DNA of 64,000 bases, from contig NZ_WTYF01000004.1 of assembly GCF_009827315.1 (NCBI RefSeq), positions 2,046,001-2,110,000 of the forward strand, read 5' to 3'. Positions 8,562-19,411 of this stretch are shown here, in pieces (position 1 is the first letter of the stretch; each line of letters opens with the position of its first letter). A model generated the notes under the pieces. It was not told where the DNA came from. It searched no databases and worked only from the letters and a program-made list of their open reading frames with translations. Source of the stretch: Qipengyuania gaetbuli (lineage in GTDB: Bacteria; Pseudomonadota; Alphaproteobacteria; Sphingomonadales; Sphingomonadaceae). The position numbers and the translations under genes are program-made.

Positions 8562-8937
8562 CTCACTGACCTGCGGTCCCGATTTCGGACAGTCAACAAG
8601 TTTCTAGAAAATTCAATGTGTTGAAGCAGATTTTCGGCCGATTCCGGCCCGAAATGGCGTTTTTTTGCTATCCATCAACTGGTTAACAACATTGAAAGAT
8701 TGGGTGTGACCTGTTTCACCTAATGCAACGACACGTCCCGCGGGTGGCTCGATTCGCCACTGTGAGGACGAAAAGTCGGGCCGCGGAAATTGCTGGACGG
8801 GCACCTGCCCTGATCTCGCTCGAACAATCCTTGGGGGGTGGTACCCCGAAGATTCGCAGCCCGTATCGTTCCCGGCAGCTTCCGCGTCATAGGAGGGGAA
8901 TTCGCTCCTCCTCCCGGCTGCAGGAAGGACCGATACG
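8562..8937 (+). promoter_or_regulatory. promoter and 5' leader region of the adhesin operon
   Basis: 376 bases without a gene before the adhesin; promoter and leader must lie here. The first ~150 bases are AT-rich. GTGGC/GCCAC arms near 8745-8761 could form a small stem, and GGGGTGGTACCCC lies near 8834. At 8891-8896 an AGGAGG pairs perfectly with CCTCCT at 8907-8912. The real Shine-Dalgarno AGGAAGGA (8922-8929) sits 8 bases before the ATG. The pyrimidine stretch could pair with either purine block, so a translational switch is conceivable. No known riboswitch class was recognised. Confidence 0.5.
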
Positions 8938-11900
8938 ATGGACAGTTTCGAGCAGAATGGTGAATTCACCGGCGCACAGGACAGCCAGGACACCGGCGAC
9001 ACCCCGCGTGTCGAACGTGCCCCAGCCCAGCGCAGTGCGCGCGGCGATATCGTGCTCACGCCCGATGAAAACGGCGTCGTGGTCCTGCCCGACGGAGCAT
9101 CGCTCGAAAACCTGACTGCGTCCGGCCGCGACCTCGTCCTCGTCCTCGACGACGGTACGCGCATCATCATTCCCGAAGGCGCCATCATCGTCCCGCAGAT
9201 CGTGGTCGACGGCGTCACGGTTCCTGCCGCCAACCTTGCAGCCCTGCTGACCGGTAACGAGCCGCAGCCCGCTGCCGGCAACCCGCAGAGCTCGGGCGGC
9301 AATTTCGAAGTCGATCCGGGTGCCATCCAGGCCGCCTACGACCTCGGCGACCTGCTGCCCTATACCGAGCTGCAGTTCCCGCAGCCCGAAGAGCGCGAGA
9401 TCATCCCGAATGCGCCGGATCAGGATCCGGACATCATCATCGAAACGCCGGACAATCCGGCAGGCGTGATCAACGCCATCGCGACCGTTGCCGAATCGGG
9501 CCTGCCCGAACGCACGATCAACGGTGTCGATGAAAGCGAAGGCACGCTGAGCGAGACCAACGGCGAAACCGCCGCCGGCACCATCGTCTTCAACGCGCCC
9601 GACGGCGTGGGCTCGGTTGCGATCAACGGCGTAGCCATCACCGCGGTCGGCCAGACCTTCGTGGGCCAGTACGGCGTCCTGACGATCACCAGCATCGATT
9701 TTGCCGGCGGCCAGATCGGCTTCAGCTTCACGCTGAACGACAACCTCGTGGGCGAGACCGTCGACGGTTCGTATTCGATGACGGTTACCGACACCGACGG
9801 CGATACCGCGACCGCAACGCTGCAGATCATCGTCATCGACGATGCGCCGATCGCGCAGGACGACACGGGCTCGGTCCCGGGCGGCAGCCACGCGACGATT
9901 TCGGGCAGCGTGCTCGTCAACGACGAATCGGGCGCCGACAACTATGCCGCCAGCGGCGCGGTCGACGGCTTCGCCAATGCCGGCGGCAGCGCTGCGCCCG
10001 GTGCGACCCTGGTCGGCACCTATGGCGAGCTGACGCTGAATGCGGACGGCACCTACGAATACACTCGCTTCGTAAACACGCCCGGCGGCGTGTCGGAGCA
10101 GTTCACCTATACGATCGTCGATGCCGACGGCAGCACCAGCACCGCCACGCTGACGATCAACATCGGTGATGCGCCCGATGCGATCACCGATGTGCCCGAC
10201 GGAGCGGACGAGACCGTGGTCGAGGAAGGCCAGCTTCCGCCGAACACCGGTACGCGTACTGACGAGCCGGAGGGTTCGGACTTCGACGGCGACGACGAAA
10301 CCGCGACCGGCACGATCACCTTCAATTCGCCCGACGGTGTCGGCAGCGTCACGCTCGGCGGTACGGTCATCACCCCTGGTAGCCTGCCGCAGGTCGTCTT
10401 CTCGGACGAAACGGGCACGCTGACGGTCACAGGCTACACCTATGACCCGGTGACAGGCGCAGGCACGATCACCTATGTCTACGAGTTGACCGACAACACC
10501 GGCGACGCCGACACGACCACGGTCACCTTCCCGATCGTCATCACCGATCTCGACGGCGACGTGGCAGCCGACGACCTCGTCATCACCATCGTCGACGACA
10601 CCCCGACCGCGCTCGACGACAGCGCGACCCAGGGCAGCGAGAACGCACCGGTTTCGGTGAACGTGATTGCCAACGACACGCCCGGCGCCGACGGCGTCGA
10701 CCTGGCAACCGGCGTTGCCGCTGTCGACGGAACGCTGAGCGGTGGCGGCAGCCTTGCCTACAATGGCGACGGCACCTTCACCTACACGCCCGCTGCCGGC
10801 GAAACCGGCACGGTCACCTTCGATTATGCCATCACCGATGGCGACGGCGACGTGTCCACCGCGACCGTCACCATCACCCTGTCCGACGATTCGACCCCGC
10901 AGATTTCGGTCGAAGGCGACGACGACGTCGAAGAAGCCGCCCTAGCTGCCCGTGATGGCGAGCCGGCCGGTTCGAACGAAGCCAGCACCGGTGAAACCGC
11001 CTCGGGCGTGATCGCAATCAGCACCGGCAATGACACGGTGTCCTCGTTCGTCGTGAACGGCGTCAATGTCACTGGCGGCGGTACGGTAACTACTGCTGCC
11101 GGCGTGCTCACCATCTCGGTGAACAACGGCGCTTACAGCTACAGCTACGAGCTGAAGGACAACACGCTGTCGGATCCCGACAGCGAAAGCTTCACCCTGA
11201 CGGTGATCGACAGCGACGGCGACACCGCCTCCACCACGCTGGTCATCGCCATCATCGACGATGCGCCCACCGCCAGTGACGATGCGAATGCGCTCGCCGC
11301 CGGCACCTATGGTCCGGTCGGCGGCAACGTGCTGTCGAACGACGTGCAGGGCGCGGATAGCGCCGATGTCACCTCCTATTCGAGCGCGAGCGACAGCGGC
11401 GTGGCGGGCGAGACGATCCAGGGCCTCTACGGTACCCTGACTATCGCTGCCGACGGCACTTACAGCTACACCCGCGACGCGGGCACGCCGGGCGGCGTGG
11501 AGGACAGCTTCGACTACGTCATCACCGATGACGACGGCGATACCTCCACCGCGACCCTGGTCATCTCGATCGCCGACAGCCCCGTCACCCTCGACCTGCC
11601 GGTTGCCGGCGGCGAGACGACGCAGGTTGACGAGGCCGGCCTTGCTGCCGGTTCGGATGCCGCGAGCAACAGCGAATTCACCAGTGGCACCTTCACCTTC
11701 ACCGCGCCCGACGGCCCGGCGGTCCTGACCATCGACGGCGCTCCGCTGGTCGCTGGCCAGACCTACTCCGGCAGCTTCGGCACGCTGACCATCACTTCGA
11801 TCGGCAACGGCACGGTTGGCTACACCTACGAGCTGACCACCAATACCAACGGCGACACCACGTCCGACAGCTTCGCGATCGTCGTGACCGACCAGGACGG

Positions 11901-14900
11901 CGATTCGATCAGCGGCGACCTCGAGATCGCCATCGTCGACGATGTGCCCACCGCGCGTCCGGATACCGATAGCGTTACCGAAGACGGCCCGCTGCTCGCC
12001 AGCGGCAATGTCATCACCGATGCGGAAGCCAATGGCGACAATGGCGGCGACACGCAGGGCGCTGACGGCGCAACTGTCACCGACGTCGATTTCGGCGCGA
12101 CAGACGGCACGCCGGGCACCCCCCTGCAGGGCCTCTACGGCACGCTGACGCTGAACCCGGATGGCAGCTACAGCTACGAACTCGATAACACGAACGAGAC
12201 TGTCCAGGGCCTCGACGAGACCGAGAGCCTGACCGAAGTCTTCACTTATACGCTGACCGACGGCGACACCGACGAAAGCGTCACCACGCTGACGATCACC
12301 ATCAACGGCGCGGACGATCCGGTCGTCATCAACGACCTGTCGCTGACGGCTCCGGAAGGCCTCGTCGACGAAGACGACCTTGCCGACGGTTCGGACACGA
12401 CCAAGGAAAGCCTCGTCACGAACGGCACCTTCTCGGTCGACGCGCAGGACGGGCTCGAGACCCTGACCATCGGCGGCACTGCCGTGTTCGGTGCAGGCGT
12501 CACCTATCCGGTGGTCCTCACCGGCGATTATGGCACACTGCGCATCACCGGCGTTACGCCGGTTACCGATGCGGATGGCGATACGGTTTCGCTGACCGTG
12601 ACCTGGGAATACGAGCTCAGCCAGAACACTCTCGATCACCCGATCGCGGACTCGCAGGATTCGCTGTTCGACGCCTTCGACGTGGTAGCTACCGACAGCG
12701 ACGGTTCGAGCGCGAGCTCCGTGCTCGACATCGAAGTGGTCGACGATGTTCCCACTGCCAATGACGACGGCGTCGTCCAGGCGGCGGAGAACCAGGCATT
12801 CACCATCGACGCGCTCGACAACGACGTGTTCGGTGCCGACGGCGTCGACACCGCCGATGTCGCCAGCGTGCAAGTGACCACGCAGGCTGCCCAGGGCACC
12901 GTCACCTACGATCCGGCGACCGGCCTGTTCACCTACACGCCCGCACCGGGCGCAGGCAGCAACGGCAATCTGACCGACAGCTTCACCTACACCATCACCG
13001 ACAATGACGGCGACACCTCGACCGCGACGGTGGAAGTCACGCTGAAGCCGGATTCCGAGCCGCAGGGTGGTCAGCGCACCGCGAGCGTCGACGATGACGG
13101 CCTGGCCGGCGGCAATGCCGCGTCGACCACCGGCGATCTCGACGCCAACAATGGCGACGACCCGGCCGACACCAGCGAAGCCAGCTTCACCGGCACGCTG
13201 TTCTTCAACGTCGGCAACGACACGCCCGCAGCAATCGCTTTCGATCCGGCGCTGGAAGGCGCCTCGGCCTCGCTCGGCACCGAGACGGTGACCTATTCGA
13301 TCAGCGGCAACACGCTGACTGCCAGCAGCGCCCGCGGCGCGGTCTTCACCGTGGAAATCACCGACAGCGCGACCGGCGCATACACCGTCACCCTGCTGCA
13401 GAACGTCCTGCACGCAGCCGGTAGCGACGAGAACGACGCCTCGGTCTCGATCGACTTCACTGTCACCGACAGTGACGGCGACCAGACGACGACCAATCTC
13501 GGCATCGTGTTCGACGATGATGCGCCCTCTGCCTACGACAATGCCAACGACGTGAGCGAAGGCGGCTCGACCGCCGGCAACGTGCTGACCGACAGCGACG
13601 GCTTCGGCCTCGATGCGGCCGGTGCGGACGGGTATGCGGCTGGCGGCGGCATCGTTTCCATCAGCAGCGTCAACGACACAATCACCCAGACCACCGTCGA
13701 CGTCGACGGGAACCTGGTCATCGTGACCACGCTGGGCACGCTCACGCTCAATGCGACCACGGGTGCCTACACTTACGAATCCAAGGTGGATTCGATCAAT
13801 GCCGATGTGGCGGACGTCTTCACTTACACCATCCGTGACGGCGACGGCGATGAAGCCACCGCGACGCTGACGATCGATATCGACAACGTGGCGGGCCAGG
13901 TCTTCGACAATGACGCCATCGTCAATGAAAAGGGCCTGCCGACCGGTTCGGGCGAGCTGGCCGACGGTAATGGCGGCAACAACAGCGATCCGAGCGAAGT
14001 CGACGCCAATGGCCAGATCACGGTCAGCGGCGCATCGGGCACGCTGGTCTACACCCTGCTCGACCCGGCGACCGGCAGCTACGGCACGCTCACGCTCGAC
14101 AGCAACACGGGTGAATACACCTACACGCTGACCAGCGCGGTGGACGGCGACACGCTGGTCCCCGACCAGGGCGGCAACAACAGCACCAACACCGTCACCG
14201 GCTTCGAAACCTTCGATTACGAAGTGCGCGACACGCTCGGCAACCTCATCGGCACGGGCACCATCTCGGTCTCGATCGTCGACGATGTCCCGACCGCGCG
14301 CGACGAGACGCTGCAGAGCGTGGCGGAAGATGCAGTCGGCACCATCGGCGGCGACGTCATGGCCAACGACACCGAAGGGGCCGACGGTGCAACCGTTACC
14401 TCCATCACTGTCGGCGCGCAGACCGTCGCGGTCCCGCAGGACGGCACCGATGCCACGGTCATCACTGCCAACGGCACCTACACCATCGACATGGACGGGA
14501 ACTGGACGTTCGACCCGAACACCGGCCTCGACCAGAGCGGCGGCGATATCGTGGCCGACTTCAGCTACACGCTGACCGACGGTGACGGCGACATCTCCAC
14601 CGCCACCCAGCCGATCCGCATCGAGGACGGCGCCCTGCCGCAGGCTCCGCAGCCCGGCTCGGTCACCGTGGACGACCAGAACCTGGCCGACGGCAGCACG
14701 CCGGCAGGCCCGGATTCCGCCTTCCACGTCCTGAGCTTCACCGAAGGTTCGGACGCTTTTGCCAGCTTCGTCTTCGGCGATACGTCGGGCCTGCTCGGCG
14801 GGCTCACCTGGGTGCGTGTCGACGACAACACGATCACCGGTTCCGACGGTGGCCGCCTCGTCATCACGCTCGAACTTTCGGTCTCGGGCAATGACGCGAC

Positions 14901-17900
14901 GGTCACGGCAACGCTCGAGGACAATTACCTCGGCCACCCGAACCCGCTGATTGATGACAACAGTCTGCTCGGCTCGATCTCCGTGATCGCAACCGACATC
15001 GATGGCGACACCGCCACCGGCAGCGTGCTGGTGCGCGTGTCCGACGACCGCCCGACGCTCGAAGCTGCAGCACCTGCTGCGGACTCGATCGAAGTCGATG
15101 AAACCGATCTCGGCGTTCCGGCCGATGCCGACTTCTCCGGCCTGTTCACGCCCGACTACAATGCAGACGGACCGGGCAGCGTGGGCGGCTACGTCCTCGG
15201 CCTGACCGGCTCCACGACCAGCCTGGTGGACACTGCCACCGGCGAAGCGGTCGAAGTGTCGATGAACGGTACGACCATCGAAGGTCGCACCGCGACCAGC
15301 GACGACCTGGTCTTCACGATCGCGGTTGCCAGCGACGGCACCGTGACGCTGACCCAGCTGCGCGCCGTGGTGCACGCCGACGACACCGATCCCGACGATG
15401 CCACCGGCGGCCTTGCCGACGATCTCGTCACGCTGACCGCAACCGTCACCGACGGCGACGGCGACACCGTTAATGCCACGGCCAATATCGGCGGCGCCTT
15501 CAGCTTCCGCGACGATGGCCCGAGCATCGATGCAGCCGTGGTCGACAACGACACTGTTCTGCTGACGACCTTCGATGTCGATACGATCGGCGGCGAAGGG
15601 GTCGACACCTCCTCGGCCGACTTCGGTGACGCGTTCTCGATCGCCAGCTCAAGCTACGGCGCAGACGGCGCGGGTTCGGTCGACTGGTCCTACGACCTGC
15701 TCGTCTCGGGCAACCCCTCGGGCCTGACCAGCGACGGCGTTGCAGTGGTCATCGCCATGAACGGCGCCGTGGTCGAAGGCCGCGCCAACGGCCTCCTCGT
15801 CTTTACCATCGAGGTTGCCGAAGACACCGGCATCGTCACGCTGACGCAGTACGAGGAGATCGATCACGATCTGCCCGGCTCGTCGAGCAACTATGACGCC
15901 CAATTCGAGATCCTCGGCACGGGCCTTGTGACGCTGCGCGGCACCGCCACCATCGAAGATGGCGACGGCGACAAGGCCAGCGAGACCGTGACGCTCGACC
16001 TCGGCGGCAACATCCGCTTTGCCGACCACGGCCCGGACGTGACCGTGACCGGTGCGATCCCGCTACTGACGGTTGACGAGAGTTTCCTCGCAACCGACGC
16101 CAGCGCGGAATTCGGCGACGTCTTTACCTTCGACTTCGGTGCCGACGGCCCGGGTTCTGTGGGTGGCGGCGAAAGCTACGCCCTCGGCATCTCGGCCAGT
16201 GGCGCTGATAGCGGCTTGGTCGATTCCCTTACCGGGAACAGTGTCTATCTGTTCCTCGAAAGCGGCGTAGTCGTAGGTCGGGAAGGTACCAGCGCACTCG
16301 ACGCCGCCACCGGAGACCCGGTGTTTACTTTGACCGTTGATGCCGGCGGCACCGTGACGCTCGACCAGATTCGTGCAGTGGTGCACCCGAACCCGCTGGA
16401 TCCGAACGAGCCGACCTTCTTGGCCTCGGATGATCTAATCACGCTCACGGCGACCGGGACCGATGGTGATGGCGATACCGACACCGCAACGATCCAAATC
16501 GGTAGCGACCTGCGGTTCTTTGACGATAATCCGTCGACCGGAACGATGCAGCCGGTTCAACTGGACGACGACACCGAAGCGGGCGGCAACCCCGGCGGTA
16601 TCGGCGACGTCGATCCAGACACGAACCGCACCAGCGGAACTTTGTCGCATAACTTCGGGAATGACGGCGGCTCTATCGCCTTCCTGACGACCGGTGCGCC
16701 TGATGGCTTCCAGTATGTTGCTGGCCCGAACGGCTCGCTCCTGGTCCAGCAGGACCAGGGTGGTTCTTGGGTAACGGTAGTCACTGTGACGCTCGACACC
16801 GCAAGCGGCGCTTACACCGTCACACAGAATGCCAACATCCTGCACGCAGCGGGCGGTGACGAGAACGACCTGAGCATCACGCTGAACTACCGCGTGACCG
16901 ACGGCGATCTCGATACGGCTAATGGCACGCTGACTATCAATGTCGACGATGATACGCCGACAGCGAATGACGTGCTGATCACAGGCATTGTCGATGAAGA
17001 CGCCCTTCCGGGCGGGATCGAAGGCGGTCCGTCGGATGCCGACAATGGCGCAGGCACCTATACGGACACGGCCAGCGGCAGCGCTGCGGGCCTGTTCAAT
17101 GCAGGTGCTGATGGCCCTCAGACCTACGGCTTCGATGTCGCAGGAGCCCAGGCCTACCTGACCAGCCTCAACCTAACCTCGGGCGGCGATCCGCTGGCAT
17201 TCCTCGTGAGCGCCAACTCGATCACTGCAACCGCCGACGGCTCGCCGGTCTTCACCTTCTTCCTTGCGACGAACGGTGACTGGCAGTTCGACCTCGTCGG
17301 TCCGCTGGATCACCCGCAGAACAATTTTGAGGACACTATCGGTATCGACTTTGGTCCGCTGGTCCAGGCAACCGATGCGGACGGTGACACCGTTACCGCA
17401 ATCGGCGACCTTATCATCTTCGTCGACGATGACAGCCCGGTCGCGACGAACGCTGCGATCCTTTCGGCAACCAATGCGGGCGGCACGTACCAGGCTTCGC
17501 TCGACACCGGCGACGGCAATGTCGACAACAACTACGGTGCCGACGGTGGCCGGGTTATCTTCACTGCGGCGACGATCGCTTCGCTGGAAAGCCAGAACCT
17601 GACTTCGGGCCTGGCCCAGCTGAGCTATTCGATCTCTGCCGACGGCACGGTCCTTACCGCGGTCAAGGCCGGCACGACGACCGAGGTCTTTACGATCACG
17701 CTCGATCCCGATGGTTCCGACGACAACTATGTCCTCGACCTCTCGCTGCCGCTCGATGCTGTCACGGACATCGACTTCAACAGCGACGGATACAATTTCG
17801 TCGGCGGAAACGGCTCGTGGGCAGGGTTCAATTTACCGGGCACGACCGGAAGCCAGGATCTGCTGCTAACGCCGATCGAAAATGGTGTGAACGCAGGCTC

Positions 17901-19377
17901 TGTGAACACGAATGCCAACGAAGGCGGCGTGAGCGACGGCAACTCGGTGAAGACCGGAGAAGCTCTTCGCATCGATTACGTAATCGACCTGGCTGGCTCA
18001 CCTTCGAGCAGCGCAGATTACGAGGATGCGGGTGGCGCTACCCATACTTTCAGCGGCCACTACTTGGCAAACGGGGGCTCTGCTTTGTTCACGCAGATCA
18101 CCGGTAGCTCCAACCCGACCAGTTCGGTCCTTGTCACCGCATTCGACGATAACGCGTCGACCGGCACCGATGGCAACAACATCGTTGGCGATGGTCAGGC
18201 CGACGACATCACCAGCATCGTGATCAGCTACAATAACGCCAGCCTGCAGATTACTGCTGACGGCAGCTACAATGTGGGGGGGCGCAGCTTCACTGTCGAC
18301 TTCCTGCCCAGTGGCCAAGTCACGGTTGTCGGTGTCGCTTCGAACACCCGCATCGCGGCCTTCACGGACGATGGCTACAACAGCCTGGTCTTCGCCAATA
18401 TTGGCGGCCAGCCATACAAGATCGGCGATTTCGGCGCGTTCTCCTTCTCCGACGAACCGGTGCCCTTCTCGGTGCCGATTTCGATAACGGACAATGACGG
18501 CGACACGGTCACCTCGGGCGTGCTCAACATCACGCTGAACCCGGCTGTCACTCCGGTGGTCCTCGACCTCGATGGCGGCGGCAACAGCTTCGTCTCCAAG
18601 GCTTCGGGCGTTGCTTACGATTACAATGGCGACAGCGTGAAGGCGCAGACCGCCTGGATTGCTGCCGGCAGCGCCATCCTCGCCTACGACATGAACGGCG
18701 ACGGCGCGGTCAGCGGGGCATCGGAGTTCGTCTTCGGCACCAGCACGATGACCGATCTCGAAGCCATCGCTGCCAAGTACGACAGCGACGGTAGCGGAAA
18801 GCTCGACGCTTCCGACGATGCTTATGGTAAATTTGGAGTGTGGATCGACGCCGATCTCGACGGCGTGTCCGACGATGGCGAATTCGTTTCGCTCTCCGAT
18901 ATGGGCATCGTGTCCATCGACCTCGTGTCCGACGGCATCCAGTCGGTCGCTGCCGACGGCGATGTGACCGTCTTCGGCAAGTCCGCCTTCACCTGGGCCG
19001 ACGGCACCACGGGCGAAGTTTCGGACACGGCGTTCGCGACCGGCGGCGCAGTCGACAGCTCGATGGAAGCGCTGCTGCAGATGACTGCGGACCTGCCCGG
19101 CACGAAGGCTCCGGCTGCCGACTTCCTCGGCGATGCGGCGCTGGCCAGCACGCTGGGCGATGCGATCTCGGACGTGGTGGCGGAAGCCGGAGTGGATGCG
19201 CTGGTGGCCCAGTTCGACATCCGCACGACGGGCGAGGGTGGCGGCAATCACAGCCACTTCGCTGCCGAAGGCCTGCTCGATGCCATGGTCCACCCGGGCC
19301 TGGCCCAGTCGCTGGCCAGCGGAATGACGGTCGACAATCTCGATGAAGCTGCAGCCCAAGCGGGGGCGGCAGCATGA
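8938..19377 (+). CDS. giant LapA/BapA-like type I-secreted adhesin
   Basis: A 3479-residue acidic surface adhesin without an N-terminal Sec signal. Residues 1-~150 resemble the retention module of LapA-type adhesins; PAAG at 111-114 matches the LapG cleavage site in sequence and position. About 19 tandem beta-rich modules of ~100-250 residues follow, most ending in IVDDxPTAxDD-type junctions with TDxDGDTxxAT segments, typical of T1SS-143, VCBS and DUF5801 repeats. The C-terminal ~300 residues hold EF-hand-like Asp loops near 3251 (DMNGDGAVSG), 3281 (DSDGSGKLD) and 3304 (DADLDGVSDDGE), then the presumed secretion signal. Classical GGxGxD nonapeptide repeats are not evident. It is first in an operon with its own exporter, and the LapG-like protease gene closes the locus. 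It probably mediates biofilm attachment. Confidence 0.93.
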   Translation: MDSFEQNGEFTGAQDSQDTGDTPRVERAPAQRSARGDIVLTPDENGVVVLPDGASLENLTASGRDLVLVLDDGTRIIIPEGAIIVPQIVVDGVTVPAANLAALLTGNEPQPAAGNPQSSGGNFEVDPGAIQAAYDLGDLLPYTELQFPQPEEREIIPNAPDQDPDIIIETPDNPAGVINAIATVAESGLPERTINGVDESEGTLSETNGETAAGTIVFNAPDGVGSVAINGVAITAVGQTFVGQYGVLTITSIDFAGGQIGFSFTLNDNLVGETVDGSYSMTVTDTDGDTATATLQIIVIDDAPIAQDDTGSVPGGSHATISGSVLVNDESGADNYAASGAVDGFANAGGSAAPGATLVGTYGELTLNADGTYEYTRFVNTPGGVSEQFTYTIVDADGSTSTATLTINIGDAPDAITDVPDGADETVVEEGQLPPNTGTRTDEPEGSDFDGDDETATGTITFNSPDGVGSVTLGGTVITPGSLPQVVFSDETGTLTVTGYTYDPVTGAGTITYVYELTDNTGDADTTTVTFPIVITDLDGDVAADDLVITIVDDTPTALDDSATQGSENAPVSVNVIANDTPGADGVDLATGVAAVDGTLSGGGSLAYNGDGTFTYTPAAGETGTVTFDYAITDGDGDVSTATVTITLSDDSTPQISVEGDDDVEEAALAARDGEPAGSNEASTGETASGVIAISTGNDTVSSFVVNGVNVTGGGTVTTAAGVLTISVNNGAYSYSYELKDNTLSDPDSESFTLTVIDSDGDTASTTLVIAIIDDAPTASDDANALAAGTYGPVGGNVLSNDVQGADSADVTSYSSASDSGVAGETIQGLYGTLTIAADGTYSYTRDAGTPGGVEDSFDYVITDDDGDTSTATLVISIADSPVTLDLPVAGGETTQVDEAGLAAGSDAASNSEFTSGTFTFTAPDGPAVLTIDGAPLVAGQTYSGSFGTLTITSIGNGTVGYTYELTTNTNGDTTSDSFAIVVTDQDGDSISGDLEIAIVDDVPTARPDTDSVTEDGPLLASGNVITDAEANGDNGGDTQGADGATVTDVDFGATDGTPGTPLQGLYGTLTLNPDGSYSYELDNTNETVQGLDETESLTEVFTYTLTDGDTDESVTTLTITINGADDPVVINDLSLTAPEGLVDEDDLADGSDTTKESLVTNGTFSVDAQDGLETLTIGGTAVFGAGVTYPVVLTGDYGTLRITGVTPVTDADGDTVSLTVTWEYELSQNTLDHPIADSQDSLFDAFDVVATDSDGSSASSVLDIEVVDDVPTANDDGVVQAAENQAFTIDALDNDVFGADGVDTADVASVQVTTQAAQGTVTYDPATGLFTYTPAPGAGSNGNLTDSFTYTITDNDGDTSTATVEVTLKPDSEPQGGQRTASVDDDGLAGGNAASTTGDLDANNGDDPADTSEASFTGTLFFNVGNDTPAAIAFDPALEGASASLGTETVTYSISGNTLTASSARGAVFTVEITDSATGAYTVTLLQNVLHAAGSDENDASVSIDFTVTDSDGDQTTTNLGIVFDDDAPSAYDNANDVSEGGSTAGNVLTDSDGFGLDAAGADGYAAGGGIVSISSVNDTITQTTVDVDGNLVIVTTLGTLTLNATTGAYTYESKVDSINADVADVFTYTIRDGDGDEATATLTIDIDNVAGQVFDNDAIVNEKGLPTGSGELADGNGGNNSDPSEVDANGQITVSGASGTLVYTLLDPATGSYGTLTLDSNTGEYTYTLTSAVDGDTLVPDQGGNNSTNTVTGFETFDYEVRDTLGNLIGTGTISVSIVDDVPTARDETLQSVAEDAVGTIGGDVMANDTEGADGATVTSITVGAQTVAVPQDGTDATVITANGTYTIDMDGNWTFDPNTGLDQSGGDIVADFSYTLTDGDGDISTATQPIRIEDGALPQAPQPGSVTVDDQNLADGSTPAGPDSAFHVLSFTEGSDAFASFVFGDTSGLLGGLTWVRVDDNTITGSDGGRLVITLELSVSGNDATVTATLEDNYLGHPNPLIDDNSLLGSISVIATDIDGDTATGSVLVRVSDDRPTLEAAAPAADSIEVDETDLGVPADADFSGLFTPDYNADGPGSVGGYVLGLTGSTTSLVDTATGEAVEVSMNGTTIEGRTATSDDLVFTIAVASDGTVTLTQLRAVVHADDTDPDDATGGLADDLVTLTATVTDGDGDTVNATANIGGAFSFRDDGPSIDAAVVDNDTVLLTTFDVDTIGGEGVDTSSADFGDAFSIASSSYGADGAGSVDWSYDLLVSGNPSGLTSDGVAVVIAMNGAVVEGRANGLLVFTIEVAEDTGIVTLTQYEEIDHDLPGSSSNYDAQFEILGTGLVTLRGTATIEDGDGDKASETVTLDLGGNIRFADHGPDVTVTGAIPLLTVDESFLATDASAEFGDVFTFDFGADGPGSVGGGESYALGISASGADSGLVDSLTGNSVYLFLESGVVVGREGTSALDAATGDPVFTLTVDAGGTVTLDQIRAVVHPNPLDPNEPTFLASDDLITLTATGTDGDGDTDTATIQIGSDLRFFDDNPSTGTMQPVQLDDDTEAGGNPGGIGDVDPDTNRTSGTLSHNFGNDGGSIAFLTTGAPDGFQYVAGPNGSLLVQQDQGGSWVTVVTVTLDTASGAYTVTQNANILHAAGGDENDLSITLNYRVTDGDLDTANGTLTINVDDDTPTANDVLITGIVDEDALPGGIEGGPSDADNGAGTYTDTASGSAAGLFNAGADGPQTYGFDVAGAQAYLTSLNLTSGGDPLAFLVSANSITATADGSPVFTFFLATNGDWQFDLVGPLDHPQNNFEDTIGIDFGPLVQATDADGDTVTAIGDLIIFVDDDSPVATNAAILSATNAGGTYQASLDTGDGNVDNNYGADGGRVIFTAATIASLESQNLTSGLAQLSYSISADGTVLTAVKAGTTTEVFTITLDPDGSDDNYVLDLSLPLDAVTDIDFNSDGYNFVGGNGSWAGFNLPGTTGSQDLLLTPIENGVNAGSVNTNANEGGVSDGNSVKTGEALRIDYVIDLAGSPSSSADYEDAGGATHTFSGHYLANGGSALFTQITGSSNPTSSVLVTAFDDNASTGTDGNNIVGDGQADDITSIVISYNNASLQITADGSYNVGGRSFTVDFLPSGQVTVVGVASNTRIAAFTDDGYNSLVFANIGGQPYKIGDFGAFSFSDEPVPFSVPISITDNDGDTVTSGVLNITLNPAVTPVVLDLDGGGNSFVSKASGVAYDYNGDSVKAQTAWIAAGSAILAYDMNGDGAVSGASEFVFGTSTMTDLEAIAAKYDSDGSGKLDASDDAYGKFGVWIDADLDGVSDDGEFVSLSDMGIVSIDLVSDGIQSVAADGDVTVFGKSAFTWADGTTGEVSDTAFATGGAVDSSMEALLQMTADLPGTKAPAADFLGDAALASTLGDAISDVVAEAGVDALVAQFDIRTTGEGGGNHSHFAAEGLLDAMVHPGLAQSLASGMTVDNLDEAAAQAGAAA

Positions 19378-19411
19378 GGATCCAAGAAACCTTGCAACAG
19401 GGGAACTTGCA

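Noticed and set aside
8562..8937. Cyclic di-GMP riboswitch ahead of the adhesin
   Set aside because: Attractive in context, but I found none of the conserved GEMM core sequences; only generic small stems.
10942..15375. Very long minus-strand open frame (about 1480 codons) opposite the adhesin
   Set aside because: Its composition is Arg/Gly/Asp/His-rich and low in complexity, as expected from the antisense of GC-rich repeats; the adhesin frame has clear domain repeats.
8938..19377. CRISPR-like or DNA-level tandem repeats in the adhesin gene
   Set aside because: Repeats are at protein level (TDxDGDT and VDDxPTA modules) with diverged DNA and no regular spacers.
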